From contig CM034102.1 in NCBI GenBank assembly GCA_019914945.1, positions 12,575,501 through 12,639,500 of the forward strand: DNA of 64,000 nucleotides. The letters run 5' to 3'. This document shows positions 41,280 to 52,840 of this stretch, piece by piece. The notes beneath the pieces are model-generated. The model was given only the letters and a program-made list of their open reading frames with translations. It was not told the origin of the DNA and did not search any database. Source of the stretch: Typha latifolia. Taxonomy: Eukaryota; Streptophyta; Magnoliopsida; Poales; Typhaceae. The translations under genes and the position numbers were made by a program. Positions within the stretch are counted from its first letter, which is position 1. Each line of letters begins with the position of its first letter.

Positions 41280-42000
41280 TTGAAAATAAAGTTGGTGTGC
41301 TCTATCGATCTTTCAAACATTCCACAGGAGGTGATTGCCACTATCCTTAACACTAGGTCTAGTTGGTCGAGCCAGCCTTATCATGCAAGACAAACTTATA
41401 TGGATGCATACTCCTCAAACTACGAAGAGAGTAGCAGCCTCTGAACCTTGGTCTGGCACAAATGATGTTATTTCTCGAGTTAGAGCTTTCCTTTGGTGTT
41501 TTCTGATAGGGGTGGTACCTGTGCTGGCGGCTTTAGGCAAACATATTTTAGTTATGGATACCAATTGCACTATTTATAAAGTTGGAACGAAAATAGTAGA
41601 ACATATGCTATTGGGGTGCAACATGGCCAGGTTGATTGCTGTCCTCTGAGGTTGGATACCTGGCTCCTTAGCTTAAGCACATATCTCCCACCCGATCTTC
41701 CCTCCTAGGCCTTCTACCTGATGTGGGCCACCTAGAAGGGAAGGAATAATATGGCATTCAAAGGAGAAGAAATTAATCCGACAGAAGTTCTACATGAAGC
41801 TAAGAGACTATCCAATCTCAGTAGTAATGGCATGAAGGTCTCTCTACTCCAGCTGCTCTAATGGCAATGCTAATGACTCTCCGAAACCTAGCGACGTGGT
41901 CTGTTGGGTGGACGTAAGATGGAACAGGGGCAACACTAGTGGCGCCAGAGTGGTGATCTGTAGGTTTCCAACGGAGTTCAACTCGGGGATGTCGTTGTTC
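41280..42000 (+). mobile_element. second LINE fragment: zf-RVT and RNase H start
   Basis: RVRAFLWCFLIGVVPVLAAL, then MDTNCTIYKVGTKIVEHMLL and GCNMAR match the LINE zf-RVT region ('RVRxFLWxxxxxxxPTxxxLxxR...C-x2-C-x-ETxEHxLLxC'). It is followed by SDVVCWVDVRWNRGNTSGAR, which is RNase H-like. It differs from the zf-RVT of the neighbouring LINE, so it comes from another copy or family. It is 5'-truncated and stops before the palindrome array. Confidence 0.7.
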
Positions 42001-42013
42001 TTAGAGCACTATA

Positions 42014-42770
42014 AAAATTCTATTAAAAATTGACTCAAATTCAGTTTCAGCAAATTTTCAGCATGTATCAGCATTTCTGTGTCGCGCATTCGAACGGGCT
42101 CTGAGAGCGTTCAAACGCGGGCTCCAGACAGAGCAGCATGTAATGAAGGCGTTCGAACGGCCCCATCCGTGTTCGAACGCGAGCCAACCCAAGAGCAGAC
42201 TTTCTACATGCGTTCGAACGGCCCCAACCGCGTTCGAACGCGGGCCAACTTGAGAGCAGCTCTTTCTGCAGGCGTTCAAACGACCCCCTTCTGCATTCGA
42301 ACGCCCCTTTGGTTCTATTGTATTGGCATTGGGCGCGTTCGAACGCAACACGAAAAATCTCTAAATCTAAACTTGACTATAAATACTAAATAAGGTTTTT
42401 TAGGGTTGGTAGTTAGAAGAACATTTATGAGGGTTAAGTCACCATTTTAAGGAGAGTGATTTGAATTGTTAAACTCTTTATAAGTGAGGGACTTGCATAG
42501 TAAAAAAGATTACTCCGTCTGTGGATGTAGGCACATCGTCGAACCATATAAATCTCGTCTCTCTTTCTCTCTCTTGTCTTCATTGTTTCCATTGTTGGTG
42601 ATTACTTGTATTAGGGTGTTAATTCGTGATTAAAACTTGTTTTGGACCTTTCTATCACCATTAACATATGTTTGGAGGTTTTCCTAGCATTGTATTGGTT
42701 TCTTTTTACTATTCTCATTCGATCTATTTGTAGGTGAAGATCTTGCTTCCGCTTCCTTCACACATTTGGG
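42014..42770 (+). mobile_element. Copia-like LTR remnant carrying the palindrome array
   Basis: The stretch 'ACTCCGTCTGTGGATGTAGG' followed by 'CATCGTCGAACCATATAAATCTC' and CT runs is the typical leader part of many plant Copia LTRs. About 200 bp later 'TTTGGCACAACAAGTCCA' resembles the LTR/internal border. The start is uncertain (perhaps the TGA at about 42030). Its upstream half holds the array at 42085-42345. No gag or pol follows. Confidence 0.5.
42085..42345. repeat. 62-bp tandem array of paired GCGTTCGAACGC palindromes
   Basis: TTCGAA or TTCAAA cores begin at 42089, 42110, 42152, 42172, 42213, 42233, 42275, 42296 and 42338. Spacings alternate 21, 42, 20, 41, 20, 42, 21 and 42 bp, which makes about four 62-bp units each with two palindromes. 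Units share words such as CGGCCCCA-CCG and CGCGGGCCAAC-T-AGAGCAG. Confidence 0.9.
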
Positions 42771-45700
42771 TATTTGGCACAACAAGTCCACTAGTTGGTG
42801 AAGACATAGCACTTCTTGAAGAGCTAAAGAAACTCTCTATGCTGGGTAGCATAGGTCCTTGATAATGATTCGCAGTTGGTTATAAAAGCAGTAAATCACG
42901 ATAGCAAACCAATTAATTGGACGATTAGGATGACTATTTTAGAGTGTCTTAGGTAGATCTGCGATGTAACCAGTGGTACTTAAATTGCTTTATACCATCC
43001 ATTCTTTGACTGGGGTCTAATTCCCAATCCTTTATAAAAAGGTAAAATTAAAAATAAAAAGAGAAGATGTTTGAAATTCGGCATTAGTGAATTAAAATAA
43101 TATGTTTACCAACCATATATGATCCCACAAAAATAAAAATTTGTACATTCAGTCTTTTTCTCTCTCTAATATAGAATGCTACCTACCATAAATGATTGTT
43201 TACATTAACTAGTACAAGGTTTGCCATCATTAATTATTTCATTTATTCCCCATTTTAATCCCAGTTTAGTGGGTCAATTAGCAACTGATAGAAGAAACAT
43301 CACGACGAACTTTTTTTTTTATAAACAATAATCATACAAAAATAAGGTGACAACATTATTTAATGTACCTTATATTGTACTTGGTACTTTATTAACTATG
43401 TCATTGTTGATTTTGTTTCGGAAGAAATTAAAAAAAAAAATTTGTTGATCTTGTTGTTCCAAGCCTCACCATCACTGACTTTTCTGCAATTAACTAAAAT
43501 AGCCTTACTGATAATGACTTGATTACAGAATACAGAGGAAGATTTTTATGGATCAAAATATTGGGGAAATATTGAGGTGGAGAGGAATAAAAAACTTCAG
43601 GTTGGACTTTACTTTTGATATAGTAATTTCTTCGTCTATGATGTAGATAGACTTGTGAAAGTTATATCCAGGATACAATGGTTTTACTGTCAAATTCTCA
43701 AGGACTGTACTTTCGAAAGAAGTTGAGGTTAATTGTCAACTTTATATCAATAATCTTGATAGCAAAAGTCTGAGATGAGAAAGATTGGGTATTCATAATT
43801 TTACAAGGTGCTCTTGACATTTGGATTTAAATTAACTATTTTTTAAGGATAACTTTATTTAGACCACCATGAATTATTACCATCTTGGACATATATTTTC
43901 TGAATTTTTTTTTCAACTCATACACCACCAAAATGTTTTTTAGTTTAGAGGTCATATAGTTTTTTTTTTCCTTAATTCAAGAGGGTATATGCTGATGCTT
44001 ATCTTCGTACAGAGGGTTGTTACTAAAGAAAAACTCACTGAATATATGTGAAAATAATGATAGTTTAGGTATATATCCAAATACTAAACGTTTTGAGGAA
44101 TATAATGTTGGCGGTAACAATCTGATTTCAGAAGTTATAAAAAATCTAATTCAAAATAAATAAATTAATTAAATAAACTTATAAATTACAGAATATAAAT
44201 TCTGTATAGTTGAGTCTCGTTTGGACATTATCTCCTTAAAACTAATTCACCATCCATCGATTGCTTTTAGAACAGTAGATGTCAATCTTTCATGATATAA
44301 CGATTGCTTGCACTCAAAAGAAAACAGCAATTCGCCCTCCACCAATTACTTCTAGAACAGCTATTCAAATGACTTGTTGAAAAAATAATACAGACTAATA
44401 GCTGAAGGGTCACACCACTTCAAGTTCAACCAACCAATTGACCCAAACCAAACCATATCCAAACAAATATTAGGCTAAATGAGCTGGGTTGGGCGGCGCG
44501 TGCATATGCATTAAGTTACATAATATCCTTTACCCACAAAATAGGTATCTCTTTTGGAGCTCCAAGCCTATAAAAAGTTTGATACTTATATATCATACTA
44601 ACATTTCTCAAATATCCAATATAGTAAACTCTTTTGTCTATTTTTCATTATCATGATACCTACTTTAGAGTCAATTTTCATTTATTTCTCTTCATGGGTT
44701 TAAATAAGTAAATATATGACAATAAATTACTCTTTGAGCTAAATTAATTTTACCATTAATTTATCATTAATAACGTGTGGTCCCTACTTAAAACTTAGCT
44801 TAAAGTTAATAAAATTCATCTCAAAGATATGATATTTCAAACATATACATGCAAATATTAACTTTTGAATGGTGTTTAAGTTTTTCTACAAGGCAATTCG
44901 CGTTCATAAATTACACGAGCATGATTATAAAAGACTTGAATTTTTATTTTTACGATTTACAAGACTTAAAATAGTTCAAATGTATTTAAACAGTTTCATG
45001 ACGTTTTCAAAGTCGTCTTCACAAGCACTCATAAATATCTAAATTATGGTCGAGTGCCCGTGACATTTCCAACAATAGAAATGTCCTTATACAAGCGTAG
45101 GGATGTCTTCATGACAAAGCAAGCAGTAAAAGAAGAAGTCTTCGGGTGTTCAAATGCTCGAGCTAGGATTAACCTTTTCCATACCGAAGTTTTATTGGCT
45201 GTTGGGTCTTTTTGCTTCACCTATAAAATAAATTTGAAACCTTGAAAGAGATTTTATGGAGTGTTCTTTGTGATCATTTTTATTGCATTCTTTTCTGGAC
45301 CAAGTCACTATTTTAAGAGTTACTGAGACATATCATTTAATTAATTTGAGGGTCATTAAGAGTTGATCAACCATAATAAATAATTCATCGTGAATTCTAG
45401 TGATCTACAAATATAGATGTAAGATTCAGCAAGTAGTCTATAACTGATTTTTATTATTTTTATATTATTTAGTGGTTGAGCTGATCCTAGGGAAATGATC
45501 CATGGTTTTTATCATAGGTTTGTCGGTGCTTTCCATGTCAAAATTGTTGTGTGTGCATGATTGCATTACTCTTTATTTCTAATTAATTTTATATATTTGA
45601 ATATCCACTATAATACTTTATCTCCTATATTAGGGTTTGTTGTATTGTTACACTCAAATAGGCGACTTTAGAATGATATACATGTAAAAAAAGATGCAAG

Positions 45701-46805
45701 AAATTAGCATATCTTCATGTCATATATGACCCATAGTCCGTGGAAGACGAAAAAATTTCAATACAAGGGCAAAAAATGACTACTGCACAAACTCTAATAA
45801 CTAAAATTAAATATATAAAACATACAAATTCTACATAACTGAATAATTAATAACAAATCATAATAGCTTTTTGTGTATGTAATAAGACAATAATTCGTCC
45901 ATTTGATCTCCCATTTGGTTGATTAATTAATTGTTCACAATATTCAGAGCTAAAAAAGCATTTGTGCCAACTTGACAAGTCTGAAAACTAATGAATATTT
46001 ATCACAACTTTTCTTCTGAATCATTTTCTTTGGCAGACTACTATTCCTTTTGAATTTTAAAAAAAAAAATCAGTGTCAGATAAAACATCAATAATATATA
46101 CTGCAAGCTGATTTTCAAGCACTATAAACTCCACTGAAAAAAGAATTTGCTGGATAAAACCGAGCTAGTTGGAATAATCTTTCCTTATCATACTTACAAA
46201 ATGAAATATATTGTAAGATATAAGCATGAAATACATAGAAGTAACTTTGTCTTAACCTCTGTAAAACGATCATTTAGATCCTGAAGCTGCATGACGATGA
46301 TATAGTATAAAGTAATTCAACTCAATAATAATTTTTGAAGTCTTGCATTTTGGTCGATCTTGAATGACATAAGATATCAAAAACTTTTGGTAACATTTGG
46401 TTGATAAAAAATCATCTACATCTTTTTATCACTCTTATATATCGATGAAATCGCCATGTTATTCTTCATCTTCACTCTCTCTACGATACTACTTGTACAA
46501 TATAATATAAGAATTTCATCACAATTAAGTGTAGAAAAATATCTAGAAAGAAGTATTGCAGAAGATAATACCTAATTAAGAGGATCAACTTAATGTCAAC
46601 TAGAAGCCTGATAGAAACCCTTCTTTTATTTTCTTCTCTTCTATCTCATCCCCTTTTTATCTTTATTCACCCCTCAATTTTTGTTATGTGCCATCTGACT
46701 CATATTGACTTGTTTATATGTTCGTCTAAAACTCATGTCATTATTCTTGTTAAATTAGGATACACTTCTAATCTCATTAAAAGATCATCCTCATTAATAT
46801 CCTAA
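42771..46805. other. long AT-rich intergenic stretch, no gene seen
   Basis: About 4 kb without coding similarity that I recognise. Homopolymer runs of T occur near 43311 and 43960. 42840-43010 still reads like LINE RNase H and tail debris ('DNDSQLVIKAVNHDSKPIN'-like in the + strand). Everything else is anonymous. Confidence 0.45.
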
Positions 46806-47044
46806 TTTAATTTAGGGTTAATTACACATCTTTGGATTATCACTATTTTCTATATACACCTGCTGAAATTTCTCTTTACCATATAAACCTCTTGACTAAG
46901 AAATTCTTTACCACATAGACCCTTTGAGTTTATGTGGATTTTTTTTTAAATTTAGCTAGGGAGTCTGTCTATGTGCATATAAAAAGTTCAGAGTGTAGAA
47001 AATGTGATAGTTTAAGGAAGCAAAATGTAATTATCCCTTTAACT
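46806..47044. mobile_element. 240-bp MITE
   Basis: Left end 'TAGGGTTAATTACACATCTT' then TGGATTATCACTATTTTC; right end on the minus strand 'AAAGGGATAATTACATTTTG' then CTTCCTTAAACTATCACATTTTC. Inverted ends of about 45 bp. The ends use the same phrases (TAATT-CC/AC, AAACTATCAC) as 30447-31594, so it is probably an internally deleted relative. Confidence 0.6.
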
Positions 47045-48250
47045 AAAAAAAGGTATCACAATCTCCTATTTTATCTAAAATATTAAAGATAATATGAACT
47101 AGTATTTATGGTGGATTAGGACTTTTCATGAGGAGGCTTAATCCAATACTCTTTGTTAACTCTAACGATCCACAAGATGATACGTAAAGACTTTCCTTTT
47201 CCATTGAAAAGTCTGAAACCTACCTTTTTTTTCAAGGAAAAAATAGTTCTCATTCCCTTCTTAAAGAAAGAGATATAAGGTAAAACGTAATTAACGAACA
47301 ATTTCAAAGAGTTAGGAATAGTATAAATAAGTGTGTTTATATAAATAATTTTTTGATACTTAGTCTAATTGCTACCTACCACTGATGATTAACAACCAGA
47401 CAATGACTGAGGCGAAGACATGGAATTAAAGCCAATCATCTATGTACCCTTTTTTTTTAACTCTATATTGGTATACAACTATCATCTGACTTGTATTGGT
47501 GAGCTGGTAATCATTTATATGCTCATATTGGTGAAGTCATTTGCTACGTAAGTGTACATAATTTTAATTGTGATGGTGTAGGGAGAAGCAGCTCCAGCCT
47601 CCCACTCTAAAATATAAGATTAAAGACGGAGTCTAATTGCATAGATGTGATACATTTGGTGGTTTAGAGTTGTATATCACCTCTCCTCTTAGTTTCTAAA
47701 CATTTTAATAGGTGGTTCTTTGTGTATCTTACTGATAAAGCTATTTCTTACATTTATTAGTATTTTTTAAAATTAAAGCAAATAATAAGAATTTGTTTTA
47801 TGCATTAAATCATAGAAATATTTTTATAACATGTGAAACCATTTGGGAGCTAGTTGTGTAAATCTTGAAAAACATTTAGTATTTCTTTTTCTTCTTATAA
47901 ATATCAAACCTCCTGATATTACTTATTTTCATATATCATTTTTTAATTAACTTTCGGGTAGTGAAATGTTTAAATAATTTAATTAACCTCCATATCAACT
48001 GAGCACTCATTGTTTGTTTGGGAAGTGTATATATTATATTTTAACCTTGATCTTATATAATATTTTACTCATTAAACATATTTACAAGAAGAAAACAAAT
48101 CGCATTTGACACTAGTCTATTTTAATATTTGGGTGTATGAGATTTAAGGACAGTGAGGTGGTGCTATCAACTTCCTAATCTTTAAATCCATTGTCTTGTA
48201 GCTTCTCCTTTGATCACGTGTGGTCGAGATAGAGAGAAGGGTAGAGCTTA
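47045..48250. other. upstream flank of the MYB gene, no gene seen
   Basis: AT-rich. 48190-48340 near the MYB promoter is richer in CT/GA. No feature other than the TATA box is supported. Confidence 0.45.
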
Positions 48251-48251
48251 T

Positions 48252-48258
48252 TATAAAG
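48252..48258 (+). promoter_or_regulatory. TATA box of the MYB gene
   Basis: TATAAAG, 193-199 bp upstream of the ATG, in a gene whose leader is a GA microsatellite. Confidence 0.6.
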
Positions 48259-48356
48259 GTTGGTGACTAGGCTAGCACATAGTAGACTCCTCTTCTCTTC
48301 TTTCCCTCTCTTTCTCCCCCCCTCGCTCAAAGTTTCTTTCTTCTTTCTGTTTGGAT

Positions 48357-48358
<2 letters not shown>

Positions 48359-48427
<69 letters not shown>
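48359..48427 (+). repeat. (GA)n tract in MYB 5' UTR, 69 nt
   Basis: A pure GA run ending 24 bp before the MYB start codon, followed by GGGAGAGAGAT. It lies on the sense strand between the TATA box and the ATG, so it would be transcribed in the leader. Confidence 0.95.
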
Positions 48428-48438
<11 letters not shown>

Positions 48439-48450
48439 AAGGGTACAGAA

Positions 48451-49002
48451 ATGGGAAGGAAGCCATGTTGTGATAAGGTGGGCTTGAAGAGAGGAGCATG
48501 GACAGCCGAGGAGGACAAGAAGTTGCTCAACTTCATGCTGACAAATGGTCGCTGCCTTTGGAGAGCTGTTCCGAAGCTTGCAGGTAATTCAATCTTCGTC
48601 GTATGCATGTTCATACTACGTTGACATCTGATATGATACAAGTAAAATAGTAACTATGACTCCCTCTATGCATTCTTGCTACTGCCAGGTTTGAATAATA
48701 ATCAGCGCATGATATAATTCTACCTTTCATTTCTCTCGGTGTTCTTCTCCAGTTGTAGCTCCTTAAGTATTGCATTGCGGTGGAGCAAAGAGAATTCTTA
48801 GAACTTATTTGGATATAGCTAGGTTCACTCCTCTATTAATTCTCAATGAAGTTTATAATATCGGTGCAGGTCTATTGAGGTGTGGAAAGAGCTGCAGGCT
48901 AAGATGGACTAACTATCTCAGGCCAGATTTGAAGAGGGGCTTGCTATCAGAGGAAGAGGAAAAGCTGGTCATTGACCTCCATTGTCATCTTGGCAATAGG
49001 TA

Positions 49003-49078
<76 letters not shown>

Positions 49079-50012
49079 TATGGGTTGTTTTTTTCTTTTT
49101 TAACAAACCAAGTTTGACGATGCATATTAGAATTCTTATCATTATGTTCAATAATCTAGTTTCCAATCTATTTTTCTGGACTGGAGATTTACATATTATC
49201 TATTTCGTAGAATAAAAGGTTTTAGATATATACGTGCGTGTGTGTGTGTCGCATTAATTTGGTTGGTTATAATTATGGAATTAAGTACTACTAGCTGTAG
49301 GTAGGACATCTGTATCAATATATTGACTTAGACCAAGCTCTCGTTTTCTTATAGATGGTCCAAGATAGCATCTCACCTACCGGGTAGAACTGACAATGAG
49401 ATCAAGAACCATTGGAACACCCACATCAAGAAGAAGCTAAGTAAGATGGGGATTGACCCCCTCACTCACAAGCCAATCGCTTCAGCTGATCATGAGCACC
49501 ACCAAGCAAATACACCTAGTGGGAGCGTCTCAGAAGGTGGAGAAGATCATGAGAGAATTGAGAATGCCAACTCCAATAATTGTGATGATCACAAGTTACC
49601 ACAAGAAGAAGAAGCAAAGAGTAGTACAACTCAACTTGATCATCATCTCATAGATAGTGATGAAGTCCTTCAGAAATCACCCAACTTCTCAACTAATGAA
49701 GTGCCCATGATTCAACCGCATGAGATTATAGTCCCTTGTTCTTCTACTACTTCCTCTAGTACCAATTCAACTTCCTTTAACTCATCATCATCGACTTCTA
49801 ATTCCAACTCCTCAGTTAATGATCATGAAGAGAGGATCAAATTTCCATGCATGGAATGGCCAGAATCCATGTACTTCTGGGGACTAAATGATAATTGTGA
49901 CTTGGACTGGATCTTCAATGATTACACTGGGAAAGTAACCCTAGATACTACTCTAAGCCAGTGTCAAAGAAGTGACCTGGATCAAGAATTATGGAACCAG
50001 GGCTCCTTTTAG
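48451..50012 (+). CDS. R2R3-MYB transcription factor (MYB20/43/85-like)
   Basis: Three exons: 48451-48583, 48870-48999 and 49355-50012; 306 aa. It starts [20 protein letters not shown], the subgroup 8 type of start. R2 covers about residues 13-62 with Trp 17, 37 and 56, and R3 about 66-113 ([40 protein letters not shown]). Introns fall at the two standard R2R3-MYB positions. [12 protein letters not shown] follows R3. The C-terminal half is rich in Ser/Asn/His and ends in an acidic-aromatic region ([20 protein letters not shown]) likely to activate transcription. This group controls lignin and phenylalanine supply during secondary wall formation. The leader and intron 2 carry complementary GA and CT tracts. 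The exact orthologue is not settled. Confidence 0.94.
49006..49076 (+). repeat. (CT)n tract in MYB intron 2, 71 nt
   Basis: A pure CT run beginning only seven bases after the exon 2 boundary (GTAGTA then CT). It is perfectly complementary to the GA tract in the same transcript's leader. Confidence 0.95.
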
Positions 50013-50084
50013 TTGTATCAATATAAATAATAAGTGTAAAACCAACTCTCAATTTGTTAATTTCATTTGTACAATGCTAGTGGA

Positions 50085-51690
50085 TTCAAGTTCAAAGGAT
50101 TTTTCTTTTTCATGTCTTTGAAAGAGAGCATGATGAAGAACAACTTATGTTCCTTTGATATGTCAAACTCATGGGCTTGAGCTAATCGTAGAAAAGATTC
50201 GTGGCTTATCAATTATAATTGGAACAAAATGTCAACAGTAATAATCTGATTTTATTAAATCCAATATTCTACCTAACCTTCCTAAAGGTACGGAATATAT
50301 ATATATATATACACACATATATATATACACCAATGAATCAAAGCAAACGAGAGGAGCACACCTGCTCAATATTCATTATTATTCAGTGTCCTAATTCTGC
50401 TAGGGTTTGGAGGCAGTTTTTGCACCTTCGTCTAGTTGAAGTGGGTAGAGGAGGGGAGAGGCATTTTTCTTTCCCCCTCCCCTGGACTCACATAGCGTGG
50501 CCATAGGTGTTTCACCCTCTTGTTATATTTAATCTGTGCTCTTGGGTTTGATATTCTATCTTTATTTGTTGTATTGTTTTACTATTTGTAATTAAGTGTT
50601 AGACTTGTATCAAAAGATTGTTGCCTTATTTTTTTTCCTTTCAGTTTATATATCTAATCGTCTTTAATGAATAAATGAATATGTGCCTACACTCTTTCCT
50701 TACAAAAAAGAAAAAAGAAAAAAAGAAAAAAAAAAGAGAGAGCAACATATTTGTATCATAACTTGTTCCCGTGTTGCCCCACGTCACTCAATTCAATCTA
50801 ATCTCATATACTACATCAACATGAAATATTCTTCATCACCAAATGGGCTTTATGCTGGTTATAGCAGATTGGCTAGATCTAGCAAGTTGATTGCAATTGT
50901 TATATTAAGACAGACTGACTGCTTTTTATTAGTTGCACCCTTCTCTAATGCCAACACAAACAACGCATCATGCAATATAAAATTAGAGCTCAGTCTTCAC
51001 ATCCACAAAGCCCACAAAAATTAATGGAAAATGTACTTCATAAAAATAAGAGAAGCTCACAACAAGTAATAATTTGTTTCTTGATTTTAGTAGAGGCCTT
51101 GCAAATCATGTGCTTGCCAATGTTGGTAAGCTATTTATAGTTCTAACCTTACGCCCAATGATCAGACTTAGAAGAACAATCATCATCAACATCTAGCTAT
51201 TGCATTGCATAAATATAGGCGATAAGTCTTATTCATTAAATCTCTATTCAGATTTATAGGCATTAATTGTATCATTACAATATTGATGAGTTAATTGCAA
51301 ACAGTTAACGTGGCTTGTTATTTCACTTTCTCCCAACCTTACTCAATTTAATATTGTTGTTAAGTACATACTAGCTACCATCATAGAGTGATTGAGATGA
51401 AAAATACAAATGGCATAGGATATTAGTAGTCTTTGATCGATGGATTTAGCTGAAAAGGTAGGTGGTAATTCGTATCACTTTTGTGTATAGCTAATCAATC
51501 ATAACCTTGTTTGCAATGACTAATCCAGAACAATAATAGACACTTGAACTAGCTTGGCAAAAAAAAAAAGCTATGACATTACTCAAACCAAGTATATTTG
51601 ACTTAAATCAAGTGTTTTAAGTCATACCTACTCAATTGAAAAATGCAGAAGAACTACAAATATTTCCATATCATCATACCAAACACTTGA
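50085..51690. repeat. copy A of a diverged direct duplication of the MYB 3' flank
   Basis: Three blocks recur in the same order and orientation in copy B. They are about 50085-50240 (TTGATATGTCAAA..., CAATTATAATTGGAA), 50795-51070 (GGGCTTTAT-CTGGTTA, AGCAAGTTGATTGCAATTGT, TACTTCATAAAAATAA) and 51545-51690 (ACTAGCTTG, CATCATACCAAA-ACTT). Copy A carries a LINE tail between blocks 1 and 2, and about 470 extra bp between blocks 2 and 3. Confidence 0.7.
50335..50742 (+). mobile_element. 5'-truncated LINE end with A-rich tail
   Basis: QCPNSARVWRQFL matches the end of the LINE zf-RVT region. A 3' UTR follows with stretches such as 'TCTTTATTTGTTGTATTG', then an A-rich tail (50704-50741, AAAAAAG units). 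It sits inside copy A of the duplication and is absent from copy B. No certain target duplication was found. Confidence 0.65.
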
Positions 51691-52084
51691 TAGATATATG
51701 TTTGACAATTATGTGGCTCTAATTAGCTCCCAAGTACAACCAACTATCCCTTGTTTAATATAACAATCAAGATTACCCAATTTTTAATCTCCTTTTACAA
51801 ACCTAGGCAAGAGATTCGTCAGAACTGATATAAATGCTTTTTTTAATATCAATCACTTGATGGTTTTGTTGCACTAAGCCTTATGTCAAGAATGCCCACT
51901 TGTTCTCTCTATTTTGTATTCTCCATATGTGATAAGTGTGATTGAAATAATAGTAAAAAAAGGAAATAATTGTGAGGGGTGTTGTGATTCCTTCAACTTG
52001 TATAATTTCCAGTGGATTCTCCCTCACCCATAAATCTAGCTAGCATCATGTATAACATTATGATGAAATATGTAAAGATTTTAA

Positions 52085-52840
52085 TTTAATTCAAGTACAA
52101 GTTCTTATTTTCTAGAGAGAGAACATGGGATATGACACAGTTAAAATGTATTACAATTTATCTCTTTTGATATGTCAAATTTATGAACTTGAACTAATTG
52201 TAGACGAGATGGATGCTCAATTATAATTGGAAGAAAAAGTCAACTTCCTAAGATACAAAAGTTTTATTTCCAATTAATATACTAAGTAGAGTACTATATT
52301 TATAGTTTTCACATACTTCTATCTTTATTTGTTAGAGTGCTAGGTCATCCATTTCAAATTAAGTTCACACTAAAAGTTGAATCTCATATAATTTAATTCA
52401 CATCAATATCAAAGATTCTTTATCACCATTGGGCTTTATACTGGTTACAATAGATTGGTTAGTACTAGCAAGTTGATTGCAATTGTTATGTTAAAACTAA
52501 GACTAACATTTCAGCTGTATCATTATGCCAATTCAAATAAAAGATCAGACAAACTAACAAAAGCCCAGTCTTCATACTTGTGCCAATGGAAAATTTACTT
52601 CATAAAAATAATAGAAGCTTACAAGGTAGGTGCTTCATTTCACTTTAGAAATATATAATGGATAATTGAAACTAGCTTGACCAAAAACTATAATATTACT
52701 TGAATTAAGAAGAAGACACTTGCTGACTTAGTCAAGAGTTTCAAGTAGATCATACATTCATACCTATCTAGTCAGTTGGAAATGCAAAAGAATTACAAGT
52801 AGCTTCATAGCATCATACCAAATACTTAGTTTAGTATGAC
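52085..52840. repeat. copy B of the duplication
   Basis: It matches copy A in three blocks: about 52085-52260, 52395-52625 and 52665-52840. It is shorter because it lacks the LINE and the 470-bp stretch. Divergence is moderate, so the duplication is not recent. The intervening 51691-52084 is unmatched AT-rich sequence without a gene. Confidence 0.7.

Noticed and set aside
42058..42393. Two about 100-codon ORFs across the palindrome array
   Set aside because: Open in both strands only because of the 62-bp repeat; the periodic peptides match no family.
48770..49003. 77-codon ORF starting in MYB intron 1
   Set aside because: It simply reads through intron 1 into exon 2; the true exon begins at 48870 after GGTGCAG.
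16547..50012. A wall-biosynthesis gene cluster (CAD-like, GH17, MYB20/43-like)
   Set aside because: Genes are far apart, with separate promoters, differing strands and unrelated genes between. Co-location is most simply chance.
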